From: Clostridium thermobutyricum DSM 4928
GTDB lineage: Bacteria > Bacillota > Clostridia > Clostridiales > Clostridiaceae
DNA length: 38,601 nt
Assembly (NCBI RefSeq): GCF_002050515.1
Contig: NZ_LTAY01000031.1
Location: 1-38,601 of the forward strand
Direction of reading: 5' to 3'
Position numbers and translations under genes: made by a program. Positions 8,190-16,782 of the stretch are shown piece by piece; position 1 is the stretch's first letter, and every line of letters starts with the position of its first letter. A model generated the notes under the pieces. That model was not told where the DNA came from. It searched no databases and saw only the letters and a list, made by a program, of their open reading frames with translations.

Positions 8190-8527
8190 AATATATATTA
8201 GATAGAATAAAAGATATTTATGATTATTATGGTCCAGGAATAGAAACTAATAAATTTTATGAAGAAATAGAAGAAGTAAAGAAAGCAGTTAAGAATGAGG
8301 ATAGAGAAAATTTAATTGAAGAATTAGCAGATGTATTTATAACATCAAGACATATGATGAATAGATTTAATATTTCAGAAGAAGAAATTTACGAAAAAAT
8401 ATTGTTTAAGGTATCAAGACAGGAAGAAAGAATAAGAAAAGAACAAATAGAGAATTTAAGTGAAGAAAATAAAAAGAAGCTAGGGGAATATATAAATAAA
8501 AAATATATTCAACAAGGGGGAAAATAG
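8186..8527 (+). CDS. MazG-like nucleotide pyrophosphohydrolase
   Basis: 113 residues, all-helical. The paired acidic motifs KFYEEIEEVKKAV and NLIEELADVFITSRHMM match the EExxE and ExxD metal-binding helices of MazG/all-alpha NTP pyrophosphatases. The C-terminus is Lys/Glu-rich. TTG start at 8186 after GAGGTGATAAA. In phages such enzymes are thought to clean the nucleotide pool or lower the host alarmone signal; which substrate applies here is not visible. Confidence 0.78.
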   Translation: MKYILDRIKDIYDYYGPGIETNKFYEEIEEVKKAVKNEDRENLIEELADVFITSRHMMNRFNISEEEIYEKILFKVSRQEERIRKEQIENLSEENKKKLGEYINKKYIQQGGK

Positions 8528-8530
8528 TAA

Positions 8531-8938
8531 TTGGATAAACAATTAGTAGAAGAAATAAAATTAAGACTAGAAACAAATAGATATGAGTTACAACAATTAG
8601 ATAAGAAATATTTAAAAGCATTTGCTCCTGAAGGTTATAAAAGTGGGACAAGTTACAATGACTATGATACTATTCATGGCAGTAGGCAAGAATATAGAAT
8701 CGAAGAATTTGCATTAAAAAGAGAACGCTTAATAAAAGCTATAAAATATGATGAAAAAGCATTATTTAAAAGACTTAATGAGATTGATTTAAATAAATAT
8801 TTAGAATCACTAGATACTAAAGAATGTATTGATTATTTAAGAAATGTTGAAGGATTTACTTATCAAAGAATATCAGAACAACTAGGAATATCGGTTAGAT
8901 ATATTCAAAGAGTTTGTAAAAAATTAAAAAAATCATAA
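8531..8938 (+). CDS. Sigma-like phage late-gene activator (ArpU/RinA-type)
   Basis: 135 residues. A helical N-terminal region (LVEEIKLRLETNRYELQQLD) is followed at about 105-132 by a sigma-region-4-like helix-turn-helix: FTYQRISEQLGISVRYIQRV. It is the last early gene, immediately upstream of the tRNA and terminase genes, which is where ArpU/RinA-type activators of packaging and late genes lie in Firmicute phages. TTG start at 8531 after AAGGGGG. The 11-bp tandem repeats just downstream could be its binding sites (inference). Confidence 0.75.
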   Translation: MDKQLVEEIKLRLETNRYELQQLDKKYLKAFAPEGYKSGTSYNDYDTIHGSRQEYRIEEFALKRERLIKAIKYDEKALFKRLNEIDLNKYLESLDTKECIDYLRNVEGFTYQRISEQLGISVRYIQRVCKKLKKS

Positions 8939-8954
8939 GTAAAGTTCATATAAA

Positions 8955-8987
8955 AGTTCGTAATCAGTTCGTAATTAGTTCGTAATT
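8955..8987 (+). repeat. Three tandem 11-bp repeats (AGTTCGTAATY)
   Basis: AGTTCGTAATC (8955-8965), AGTTCGTAATT (8966-8976) and AGTTCGTAATT (8977-8987) follow directly after the activator gene; a degenerate copy, AGTTCATATAA, precedes them at 8943. An 11-bp period places each copy on the same helix face, as expected for a cooperative protein-binding site. They lie about 75 bp upstream of a possible promoter for the tRNA transcript. Confidence 0.7.
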
Positions 8988-9061
8988 AGACCACTTACAT
9001 ATTGATTTTCAAAGTGTTAATATGTTATTGAGCTGATAGAGTAAATACATCAGACATTTAT

Positions 9062-9091
9062 TTGACCTCCATTTGTAGATAAAATTTATAT
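9062..9091 (+). promoter_or_regulatory. Possible promoter of the tRNA transcript
   Basis: TTGACC (9062-9067) is followed after 17-18 bp by TTTATA/TTATAT (9085-9091). Transcription would start near 9097 and run through the structured leader and tRNA to the terminator at 9267. The -10 is imperfect, so an activator, perhaps the product of the gene at 8531, may be needed. Confidence 0.45.
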
Positions 9092-9108
9092 TTAAAAAAT
9101 TACTGGGA

Positions 9109-9249
9109 TTGCTTATCAGGGTGAAAGCAACATAGCGACTAGGGGTGTGGAGAGGTCGCAAACATGAGAATATAGCTCAGTTGGTAGAGCATTCGGCTGT
9201 TAACCGAAAAGTCAAAGGTCCAAGTCCTTTTATTCTCGCCATTACCCCT
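9109..9249 (+). ncRNA. Structured RNA flanking the tRNA
   Basis: Upstream of the tRNA are hairpins TTGCTT/AAGCAA (9109-9114 with 9125-9130) and GCGAC/GTCGC (9135-9139 with 9155-9159). The loop of the second contains AGGGGT (9141-9146), which is complementary to ACCCCT (9244-9249) just 3' of the tRNA CCA. The flanks could therefore clamp around the tRNA. The stretch is richer in G than its surroundings. I do not recognise it as a named family. Confidence 0.5.
9166..9241 (+). tRNA. tRNA-Asn (GTT) with encoded CCA
   Basis: All arms fold: acceptor GAGAATA/TATTCTC, D-arm GCTC/GAGC with AGTTGGTA in the loop, anticodon stem TTCGG/CCGAA with loop CTGTTAA (anticodon GTT), variable loop, and T-stem AAAGG/CCTTT. 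The discriminator base is G and CCA is encoded (9239-9241). The T-loop reads TCCAAGT, with C where U55 (pseudouridine) is nearly universal. Phage tRNAs are thought to support codon use or replace cleaved host tRNAs; this proteome is very Asn-rich. Confidence 0.9.
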
Positions 9250-9266
9250 TAGTTATAAATTTATAA

Positions 9267-9304
9267 AGCATCTAGGAATAAAAATCCTAGGTGCTATTTT
9301 ATTA
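9267..9304 (+). terminator. Terminator after tRNA-Asn
   Basis: AGCATCTAGGA (9267-9277) pairs with TCCTAGGTGCT (9285-9295), 11 pairs including one G-U, followed by ATTTTATTATT. It separates the tRNA transcript from the small terminase gene. Confidence 0.85.
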
Positions 9305-9441
9305 TTTAAATTATTATAATTATTAATTGAATTAATTATAAAATATTTAAATATTTGGAAACTATAGGAGTGTTAAATAATTAGATAGAAATTTATTAAG
9401 ATTTATATAAAAAAGTGTATAAATGTAAAGGAGGTGTTATT

Positions 9442-9843
9442 ATGATGTTAGAAGATAAACATTATAAGGCTATGAAGTATCTTATGGAAGGTAAGAAAGT
9501 TACTGATATAGCTAATTTATGTAATGTTAGTAGGGTTACTATTTATAACTGGATGAATGATAAGGAATTTGCTAAGGAACTGGATAAACTTAAACTAGAA
9601 GTTCAATCCTCAGCAAAAGAGTATATAAATAATAAAATTAAGTGCTATGTTGATGAAATTGAAGAACTGGCACTTGATAAAGACGTAAGTAGTAAAGTAC
9701 GTGCCGACCTGCTTAAATACTTAGTTAATAGGGTTTGGGGGAATACTACAGTCAAGACAGAACTGTCAGTTAATTCTAGCGAAGAAGAAACAGAATTTAA
9801 TATCAATGAGTTTATGAAAGATATTCAAAAAAATAACACATAA
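9442..9843 (+). CDS. terS: Terminase small subunit
   Basis: About 133 residues from ATG 9442 (a second ATG follows at 9445), with AAAGGAGGTG centred 8 bases upstream; a longer frame from GTG 9415 would put its start before the ribosome site. An N-terminal helix-turn-helix, VTDIANLCNVSRVTIYNWM, is followed by a helical oligomerisation region and an acidic C-terminus (EEETEFNINEFMKDIQ) expected to contact the large subunit. Small terminases bind the packaging site and regulate the motor. The gene is separated from terL by a 360-bp non-coding gap, which is unusual. Confidence 0.85.
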   Translation: MMLEDKHYKAMKYLMEGKKVTDIANLCNVSRVTIYNWMNDKEFAKELDKLKLEVQSSAKEYINNKIKCYVDEIEELALDKDVSSKVRADLLKYLVNRVWGNTTVKTELSVNSSEEETEFNINEFMKDIQKNNT

Positions 9844-10205
9844 GCTAGGAAATAAATATACAGAAAATGTATATAATTATTGCATAAAATGCTTAAAAAA
9901 TTGCATAAATAGTGCATATTATCAATTAGTTATTTAGCGAAATAAAATTACCAATTCAAAGACTTGCTATAAAGCTAGTGTTTTCAATGGATTACGGCGA
10001 TTTTAATTATAAAAAAGTATATTATTTATTTGCACTAAACCGTTGTTTAGCGAAATAATTTTAAAATTGGAAATTTGTGAAAAAGAAGGACTTTGGGAAA
10101 TAATTATAAGGGTGGGGGGTTCTGATTAGGCAACTCGCAAACTCAACGGACGTTACTTTCAGAAAATTTCTCACCTATTTTTTAACTCGAAAGGAAGTGA
10201 AATCT
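9844..10205 (+). other. Non-coding gap between terminase genes; candidate packaging site
   Basis: No convincing gene in 362 bp. TTTAGCGAAATAA occurs twice (9933-9945 and 10046-10058), 113 bp apart. The last third holds an unusually G-rich patch (GGTGGGGGG, about 10110) and AACTCGCAAACTCAACGGAC, more GC-rich than anything nearby. TerS would be expected to bind close to its own gene, so this is a candidate pac (or cos) region. It could also be what remains of a lost gene. Confidence 0.5.
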
Positions 10206-11948
10206 ATGTACTATTTTGATAACCTAGAATTTTCAAATGAAGAAAATTTAGATATATATCTTATTTTCAAGTATTGGAATAAACATTATGATGTAAAACT
10301 CAATATGAATGATTCTAAAGCAATAGAAAATGTTTTAGCAAATAAGAAAGATATAGCAAAGGAACTAGGAAGAATAGACATAGGTTTCTTTGCTTTTTAT
10401 TATCTTAATGTAGATTTTATTCCAAGTGATAATAATGACCTTAGGAGCTTAGATAAAGTTCATTTAGAAATATTTGAAGAATTAAATAGAATGTTTGTTA
10501 AAGATGAAGTAGATAAAGAGGAATTTATATTACCTAGAGGGCTTGGAAAGTCTACAGTAATAAATAAACTTCTTGCAGCCTGGTGTCATTGTTATAGATA
10601 TTCAAGATATACAGTAGTAATAGGAAAAAGGGAAGATGATGCAATAGGGTTTATTGATGCTACTAAAGAATTTTTAAAGCTTAAGAAAGTTACTAGCACA
10701 TTTGGAATATTAGTTAATAGGGCAGAAGATAGAATAGTTAATAAACAAGAATTAGAGCTAACTAATAACAGTAAAATATATGCTGTTGGTTCAGGTACTT
10801 CAATTCGTGGTACTACTTATGCTTGTGATGATGGAGTATTTAGACCAATGATTATTTTAGTTGATGATTTTATCAATGAAAATGATATATTAACCGATGA
10901 TGCTAAAGAAAAAATAATAAAAAAGTACAATGATGAAATATTAGAAACTGGAGATAAAGCAGTTTATAGAAAAGGTAAAAAAACTAAAGCTGCAACTAAA
11001 TTTTTAGTTATTGGAACACCTTTAGCGGCAGATGATTTTATAAATGCTATAAAAAAAGATGCAGAATTTAAAGTATTTCATAGAAGTGTTGTTAATTTTA
11101 ATCCTGACAAATATTTTTTAGAAAATGAATACTGGCAAAGATTCAAAAAAATCCTTATGAATACTAAAGATGATAATAGAGTTAAAAATGCAGAAAATTT
11201 TTACTATGATAATATAGAAAAAATGTTTTTTAATACTATTTGGAATGATAAATATAGGCCTTGGGAGTTAGCTTCAACTTATTTTACGAAAAGACTAAGT
11301 TTTATGAAAGAACTTATGTGTGATTGTGAAAAAGTAGGTGAAATATGGATTAAATATATGGCCAAAATGGATATTAAAGAAATATTAGATAGAAAATTTG
11401 ATAAAACTATATTATCTATAGACCAGGCTTCAACTAATACTAGAAAATCAGATAGCACAGCATTTACCGTTTTGAGTAATTCAAACGGTTTTTATTTTGT
11501 CCGAAAAGGACTGTTAGAAAAATTTGATAGTAAAACTGAATTTGATAAATATATAAACCGAACTATACAAATTTTAAAGGAATATAAAGAAATAACCCAT
11601 ATTGTTTTAGAAAAAAACGTATATAAAGCAGTTGATGCAACAAGAATCGAAGAAGAAATAGCAAAAGATAAAGAATTAAGATTCAGAAATATAAAAGTTA
11701 TTACTATTTATAATACAAAAAATAAAGATGCTAGAATTATGACAATTACAGATAAAATTAATTCAGGACAAATTATATTTAATGAAGAAGATAAAGAATA
11801 TAATGACCAGGTTAAAGAATTTAGAGGTCAACACTTTACTTTACATGATGATGCTATAGATAGCCTTGAAATGGCAGTAAATAATATTGATGAAATTAAA
11901 GTATATAAAAAATCAACAATGATATTTTTAAAAAGAAATTTATTGTAG
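10206..11948 (+). CDS. terL: Terminase large subunit
   Basis: 580 residues from ATG 10206, 9 bases after AAAGGAA; an upstream GTG at 10197 sits too close to that site. The packaging ATPase domain has RGLGKST (Walker A, 111-117) and IILVDD (Walker B, 216-221). The RNase H-like nuclease domain has LSIDQAS (Asp406) and HDDAIDSLE (Asp548/549/552) as metal ligands. It drives DNA into the procapsid and cuts it. With an SPP1-type portal next, headful packaging is likely but not proven. Confidence 0.95.
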   Translation: MYYFDNLEFSNEENLDIYLIFKYWNKHYDVKLNMNDSKAIENVLANKKDIAKELGRIDIGFFAFYYLNVDFIPSDNNDLRSLDKVHLEIFEELNRMFVKDEVDKEEFILPRGLGKSTVINKLLAAWCHCYRYSRYTVVIGKREDDAIGFIDATKEFLKLKKVTSTFGILVNRAEDRIVNKQELELTNNSKIYAVGSGTSIRGTTYACDDGVFRPMIILVDDFINENDILTDDAKEKIIKKYNDEILETGDKAVYRKGKKTKAATKFLVIGTPLAADDFINAIKKDAEFKVFHRSVVNFNPDKYFLENEYWQRFKKILMNTKDDNRVKNAENFYYDNIEKMFFNTIWNDKYRPWELASTYFTKRLSFMKELMCDCEKVGEIWIKYMAKMDIKEILDRKFDKTILSIDQASTNTRKSDSTAFTVLSNSNGFYFVRKGLLEKFDSKTEFDKYINRTIQILKEYKEITHIVLEKNVYKAVDATRIEEEIAKDKELRFRNIKVITIYNTKNKDARIMTITDKINSGQIIFNEEDKEYNDQVKEFRGQHFTLHDDAIDSLEMAVNNIDEIKVYKKSTMIFLKRNLL

Positions 11949-11959
11949 GAGGTGATTAG

Positions 11960-13360
11960 ATGAGAATTTTAGGTGTACAAAATTTATATGATAAATATGT
12001 TGCTGATTTATCAGATTATCAAACTATGTGGAACTATTACAAAGGTGAAACAGATATAGGGACAACCTATAAACGTAGTAAACTAGGGAATAACAGAATT
12101 GTTAAGGCCAACTTTATTAAAAAATTTATCAATGAAGAAGTAGCTTTCGGAACTGGAAACCCTATAACTTATACAAGGGAGTTAAATATTGATGAAATAT
12201 TAAATAATATTGATACACCAGTTGATACTATAGAAACTAAAATAATTAATACAGTAATGAATAATAATGATGCTAATACGGATAGTCAACTTATGAAAAA
12301 TTTACTTGTATTTGGTGAAGCTATGGAGCTTTATTATATAAAAAATAATAGTTTTAAAATAAAAGAATTAAATTCTTTAAATTGCTATGTTAATTTAGAT
12401 GAAAATAACGAAATAATTGAAGCTATATATGTTTATTCAGTAGCTAATAAAGACCAAATAAACACTACATTTACAAATAAATTAGATACGAGAATAGATT
12501 ATATAACAAATTCACAAGTTATAACCTATGATATTGATTTTAATCAACTTAATGTTAAACCACATTATTTTGGAGTTGTTCCTATTGGATATTGCAATTT
12601 AATTGATGGAATATATAATACTTTATTTACTGATTTAAAAACACTTCAAGATAATATAGAAAATGTATTATCTGACTTTAGTAATGAAATTGGTGATAGT
12701 AGATTAAGTTATTTAATTTTAAAGAATATGGGGTTATCTGATGAAGAAATAGTAGACGAAAAGGGAAATAGATTAACTTTAGATGAACAAGCAAAGAAAA
12801 TAATATCTATGTTCAGAGATAATGGGATTCTATTATTAAATGATTCAAAAGAAAATCCAGCAAATGCAGATTATTTAATTAAAAATATAAATCCTCAAAT
12901 TCATAAAAATTTATTAGATATATTACAAGATGATATTTATCAAATATCACAACATATAAATTTAAATCAACAACAAAGTTCTAATACAAGTGGAGTTGCT
13001 TTAATGACAAGAATAATTGCATTGAGAAATAAAATTAAAATTCAACAAAATTGTATGACACAAGCTATTAAAAAAAGAATTTTATGTATGCTTACAGCTT
13101 TAAATAAAATTTATAGCCAAAATTTAGATGCTACAAAAGTTGGAATTAAATATACTTTGAATGTTCCTAGTGATGATTCAGCAATGGCGGATATAATAAC
13201 TAAATTAGTACCAGGTGGAATTTTATCAGCAGAAACAGGATTAAGTAATTTAAGTTTTGTTAATAATCCAAAACTTGAATATCAAAAAGCACAGGCAGAG
13301 CAGCAAGAAAAAATTAATTCAATGCCTGGACTAGAAGGCCCAACAAATGAAACAGTTTAA
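11960..13360 (+). CDS. Portal protein (SPP1 gp6-like)
   Basis: 466 residues. YDKYVADLSDYQTMWNYYKG, NNRIVKANFIKKFINEEVAF and GTGNPITY are typical of the N-terminal part of SPP1-type portals; the middle has FGVVPIGYCNLIDGIYNTLFT and the C-terminus is Gln/Glu-rich. It would form the dodecameric ring at one capsid vertex through which DNA passes. Start ATG 11960 follows AGGAGGTG. The 3' end overlaps the minor head gene by 14 bases. Confidence 0.92.
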   Translation: MRILGVQNLYDKYVADLSDYQTMWNYYKGETDIGTTYKRSKLGNNRIVKANFIKKFINEEVAFGTGNPITYTRELNIDEILNNIDTPVDTIETKIINTVMNNNDANTDSQLMKNLLVFGEAMELYYIKNNSFKIKELNSLNCYVNLDENNEIIEAIYVYSVANKDQINTTFTNKLDTRIDYITNSQVITYDIDFNQLNVKPHYFGVVPIGYCNLIDGIYNTLFTDLKTLQDNIENVLSDFSNEIGDSRLSYLILKNMGLSDEEIVDEKGNRLTLDEQAKKIISMFRDNGILLLNDSKENPANADYLIKNINPQIHKNLLDILQDDIYQISQHINLNQQQSSNTSGVALMTRIIALRNKIKIQQNCMTQAIKKRILCMLTALNKIYSQNLDATKVGIKYTLNVPSDDSAMADIITKLVPGGILSAETGLSNLSFVNNPKLEYQKAQAEQQEKINSMPGLEGPTNETV

Positions 13361-14267
13361 TTATTCAACTGATATAAAAGGCTTTAATAAATTAAATAAA
13401 GACCAACAATTTTTTGTATCTAATTTTATAGATTTTGCAAGAGAATTATATAACAAAGGTGAAAAAGAATTACAACCAATTATTAATTTTCAAGGTGAAA
13501 ATATAGATATTATATTAAATCAAATAGCTAAAATAATTCTTAAATATAATGTAAAAGATGATAAATTGAATTTAAATACTACAGAGCAATTAAATTTATT
13601 TAAAGAAATAGATAAGCAGTTAAATAATATATATGCTACTGAAGCAACAAAAGAAAGTACAACTTTAAAAAACTCATTAGCTGAAATATGTAAAGATAAA
13701 TATAATATAAATTCTTATCTATTATCACAAGGAATTAATTTTAACTTAAAAAAAATAAGTGATAAAAATTTAAAAAGAATTTTAAACACTAAAATTAAAG
13801 GAAAAAATTTTTCAAATAGAATTTGGGATAATAAAGATACAATAGCAAAAAAGTTAAAATTTGAAATTCGTGAATTTCTTAATGGGAATACGAGTGTTAA
13901 TGATATAGAAAAGAAAATTAAAGATATACAAAATGTAAATAGTTTTTGTTCTCAAAGATTAGTAAGAAATGAAATTTGTAGAGTCCAAAATGAAGCTAAT
14001 GAACAATTCTTTAAAGATAATGATGGAGAATATTTATTATATAGTGCTACATTAGATACTCATACTTGTAGTATTTGCAAAGGCTATGATGGAAAAGTAT
14101 ATAAAGTTAATGAGAATAGGCCTAAACTACCAATTCACGTTAACGATAGATGTACTTATATTTTATTACCTGATAAAGATTATAGGCCAACTACAAGATT
14201 AGATAATCAATCAAAAGAAACTATTGATTATACAACATATGAAGAATGGATTAATAAGGAGGAATAA
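13347..14267 (+). CDS. Minor head protein (SPP1 gp7 / Mu F-like)
   Basis: 306 residues. The C-terminal third carries the Mu F/gp7 signature: RLVRNEICRVQNEANEQFF, then ATLDTHTCSICKGYDGKVY with a Cys241/Cys244 pair, then LPIHVNDRCTYILLP. The N-terminal two thirds are helical and less conserved. These proteins sit inside the procapsid near the portal and influence DNA ejection or assembly. The order portal-minor head-scaffold-capsid matches SPP1-like phages. Confidence 0.9.
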   Translation: MKQFNYSTDIKGFNKLNKDQQFFVSNFIDFARELYNKGEKELQPIINFQGENIDIILNQIAKIILKYNVKDDKLNLNTTEQLNLFKEIDKQLNNIYATEATKESTTLKNSLAEICKDKYNINSYLLSQGINFNLKKISDKNLKRILNTKIKGKNFSNRIWDNKDTIAKKLKFEIREFLNGNTSVNDIEKKIKDIQNVNSFCSQRLVRNEICRVQNEANEQFFKDNDGEYLLYSATLDTHTCSICKGYDGKVYKVNENRPKLPIHVNDRCTYILLPDKDYRPTTRLDNQSKETIDYTTYEEWINKEE

Positions 14268-14270
14268 GTT

Positions 14271-14531
14271 ATGAATGAAAAAGAATTTTTAGAATGGTGT
14301 AAACAAGAAGTCTGTAATTATACTAATAAACATTTAGATAAAACAGATAAAAAGGAAATCACAATAAATGATGTTTTTATGGTGTGGAGTTGTAAAACAC
14401 TTCAAAATAATAAAGCATTACTTAGTACTACTTTATCTGATGGAATGTATTATGAATGTACATACAATGGAGATAAAAAAGAAATGTATATAGATGCTTA
14501 TAAGAAATGGGAAAACTTTAGCGTTAGATAA
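14271..14531 (+). CDS. DUF6275-like small phage protein
   Basis: 86 residues. The pattern FLEWCKQEVCNYTNKHLDKTD ... VWSCKTLQNNKALLSTTLSDGMYYECTYNGDKKE is, as far as I can recall, that of a conserved small protein (DUF6275) lying between minor head and scaffold genes in Firmicute phages. Strong RBS (AAGGAGG) before ATG 14271. Function unknown. It is followed by a terminator, so it ends the packaging/portal transcript. Confidence 0.78.
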   Translation: MNEKEFLEWCKQEVCNYTNKHLDKTDKKEITINDVFMVWSCKTLQNNKALLSTTLSDGMYYECTYNGDKKEMYIDAYKKWENFSVR

Positions 14532-14535
14532 ATAA

Positions 14536-14559
14536 AAGTCTTATTTATAAGGCTTTTTT
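14536..14559 (+). terminator. Terminator before the scaffold gene
   Basis: AAGTCTTA (14536-14543) and TAAGGCTT (14548-14555) form an 8-bp stem with one G-U pair and a 4-base loop, followed by TTTTT. It could set the ratio of portal to scaffold and capsid by partial termination. Confidence 0.82.
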
Positions 14560-14618
14560 ATTTTATAAAAATTTTAACTTGATAGGGGCTATGCAACTTT
14601 CAAGGGAAGGAGTTAATT

Positions 14619-15197
14619 ATGAAAAAAAGTGAAATTTTAGAATTAATAGGGGACTTAGAAGACACAGCCGATATTGATAACTTAATTTTAGGTAATGGTT
14701 TTGCAAAGCCAATTACAGATGTAGAAGGCTTTAATAAATTACTTGCAAGTAATAAAGAAATTCAAGGACTTGTAGATTCTAAAGTAACAAATGGTATTGA
14801 AACTTTTAAAAAAAATGGTATGCAAAAATTAATAGATGCAGCAGTGTTAAAAGCTACTAATAAAGAAGAAACACCAGAACAAAAAGCAATAAGAGAAATG
14901 AAACAAGAATTAGATACCATGAAAAAAGAAAAGGCTAGAGCTGAAAGAATAGCTAAATTTAAAGATACTCTTTCAGAGAAAAAAATACCTGGTGATTTAA
15001 TGGAATTTATGTTAGGTGATGATGATGAAACAACAACAGCTAATATAGAATTATTTGAAAATAGCATGAAAAGCTATGTAGATTCACAAGTTCAAACTAA
15101 ATTAAACGCTGGATATGTTCCAGGAGTAAATGAAAATACAAATAATCAAACTGACCCTATAATAGCTCAATTAAATTCAGTTATGGGGTTACAATAG
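14619..15197 (+). CDS. Capsid scaffolding protein
   Basis: 192 residues, highly charged and helical. The centre (about 80-120: EETPEQKAIREMKQELDTMK, KKEKARAERIAKFKDTL) is a coiled coil typical of phage scaffolds; the C-terminus (DPIIAQLNSVMGLQ) would bind the capsid protein. It directly precedes the major capsid gene with a 15-bp gap. Scaffolds guide procapsid assembly and then leave. No protease motif is present. Confidence 0.85.
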   Translation: MKKSEILELIGDLEDTADIDNLILGNGFAKPITDVEGFNKLLASNKEIQGLVDSKVTNGIETFKKNGMQKLIDAAVLKATNKEETPEQKAIREMKQELDTMKKEKARAERIAKFKDTLSEKKIPGDLMEFMLGDDDETTTANIELFENSMKSYVDSQVQTKLNAGYVPGVNENTNNQTDPIIAQLNSVMGLQ

Positions 15198-15212
15198 AAA
15201 GGAAGGAAAATT

Positions 15213-16178
15213 ATGGCAAACACAATCCAATATGCAACAATATTACAAAATAATTTAGATAAAAAAATGGTAATTAGTTCTGTAACTGGTTGGATGGAAG
15301 CAAATGCAGGACAAGTTATTTATAACGGAGGTAAAGAGGTTAAAATTCCTAAATTATCAACTGATGGATTAGGTAATTATGATAGAGTACATGGATATAC
15401 AAATGGTTCTATTAATTTTGAATATGAAACACGTTCAATGAAATGTGATAGAGGTAGAAGTTTTTCATTTGATGCAAATGATGTTGATGAAACTAACTAT
15501 GTGTTAACAGCAGGAGCAGTTATGTCAACATTCCAAGATGAACATGTAGTTCCTGAAGTTGATGCTTATAGATTATCAAACTTAGCTAAAGTAGCAATTT
15601 CAACTGATAATGCCGTATATTCAGCTTCATATACTAAAACTACTGCTTTAGATGCTTTAAAAGATAGTATTACAAAAGTAAGGGAAAATGGATTTACAGG
15701 TAAATTAATGATCCATTGTACTTATGATTTTAAAAACTTAGTTTCTAAAGCTTTAGCTACTCAAATGACAACTGAAAGTATAAACGTAGGTGGAATTAAT
15801 ATAGATGTTCCTTCTGTAGATGGCTGTCCTTTAATTACTACACCAAGTAATAGAATGGTTTCAGGTATAACTCTTAATGATGGAAAAACAGGAGGACAAG
15901 AAGCAGGAGGATTCGTAAAGGAAAGTTCTGCTATAGATATGAACTTTATTATAATAGCTCAACAAGTACCTTTAGCAGTTTGTAAAACTGATAAAATTAG
16001 AATATTTGACCCTGAAACTAACCAAGATGCAAACGCTTGGAAAACTGATTATAGAAAATATCATGACATTTGGGTTTTAGATAATAAACAAAATGGAATA
16101 TTTGCATCATTCAAACAAGCTAAACCATCACAAGTTATAGCAAGTGCTTTAGATAATCCAGAAACTAAACATGAATAG
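15213..16178 (+). CDS. Major capsid protein (HK97 fold)
   Basis: 321 residues. Its position after the scaffold, an N-arm (MANTIQYATILQNNLDKKMV), the pattern KEVKIPKLSTDGLGNYDR, MKCDRGRSFSFDANDVDETN and C-terminal VCKTDKIRIFDPETNQDANA fit an HK97-fold capsid protein of the SPP1/Clostridium siphophage group. Strong RBS (GAAAGGAAGG). About 400 copies would build the head. No long delta domain is apparent, consistent with a separate scaffold. Confidence 0.92.
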   Translation: MANTIQYATILQNNLDKKMVISSVTGWMEANAGQVIYNGGKEVKIPKLSTDGLGNYDRVHGYTNGSINFEYETRSMKCDRGRSFSFDANDVDETNYVLTAGAVMSTFQDEHVVPEVDAYRLSNLAKVAISTDNAVYSASYTKTTALDALKDSITKVRENGFTGKLMIHCTYDFKNLVSKALATQMTTESINVGGINIDVPSVDGCPLITTPSNRMVSGITLNDGKTGGQEAGGFVKESSAIDMNFIIIAQQVPLAVCKTDKIRIFDPETNQDANAWKTDYRKYHDIWVLDNKQNGIFASFKQAKPSQVIASALDNPETKHE

Positions 16179-16189
16179 GATTTTTATAA

Positions 16190-16465
16190 ATGGATATGAC
16201 AAGTGTTGCTATTGATGCAATATATTATTATCTAAATAATCCAGCCATTTACACAAAAGAATATATTCAAGAAAACTTTAATAGTGCAATAACTATATTA
16301 AGTAAAAGTTTAGAAGAATATTATTCTATAAACTCGGCTATTAGTATAGAAAAGCTTGGACAAGAACAAGTTACTTATAGAAACAGAACTATTCAAGATT
16401 TAATAAATACAGTTAAGGCATTATTACCAGCCCCTATTTTAAAAGGGGGCGTGGTATTTTGTTAG
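16190..16465 (+). CDS. Head-tail connector (adaptor) protein
   Basis: 91 residues, helical: DMTSVAIDAIYYYLNNPAIY ... NSAITILSKSLEEYYSI ... QDLINTVKALLPAPILKGG. Size and place directly after the capsid gene fit the gp6/gp15-type adaptor that binds under the portal. RBS is weak (AGGA). The end overlaps the next gene by 7 bases. Assignment rests on position more than sequence. Confidence 0.7.
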   Translation: MDMTSVAIDAIYYYLNNPAIYTKEYIQENFNSAITILSKSLEEYYSINSAISIEKLGQEQVTYRNRTIQDLINTVKALLPAPILKGGVVFC

Positions 16466-16782
16466 TTTCAGATAGATTATTAAAAAATCAGTATTGGACT
16501 ACTAAGATTAAAAGTTCTAAAAATGAAATAAATCAAGTTATTAATTCTTATGTAAAAGATGTTTGGTATAAATGCAATATGCAACCAATAACAGAGCAAT
16601 CAATTAAATATATTTGGGGTAATGAAGTTAAATCTAATATTCAAATTTTTTGTAATGAAAATATAAATGTAGGTGATTTAATCGTTATTAACAATATTTC
16701 ATATGAAATAGAAAAAAAATATGCTTGGGGAATTTCAAATTATTATGCAATTTTAGAGAGTGATATAAATGTTCAGAGTTGA
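16459..16782 (+). CDS. Head-tail stopper-like protein
   Basis: 107 residues from a TTG start at 16459 behind AAGGGGGC. The second half is rich in beta strands (NINVGDLIVINNISYEIEKK), as in SPP1 gp16-like stoppers that close the connector after packaging. It overlaps the following gene by 14 bases. Assigned by order and size. Confidence 0.68.
   Translation: MLVSDRLLKNQYWTTKIKSSKNEINQVINSYVKDVWYKCNMQPITEQSIKYIWGNEVKSNIQIFCNENINVGDLIVINNISYEIEKKYAWGISNYYAILESDINVQS

Noticed and set aside
9166..9241. tRNA as an integration (attachment) site
   Set aside because: The tRNA is complete with CCA and its own terminator, and no integrase gene exists in the circle.
9990..10058. 23-codon frame (MDYGDFNYKKVYYLFALNRC...) between the terminase genes
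   Set aside because: No ribosome site, no neighbours in phase, and it runs across one of the 13-bp repeats.
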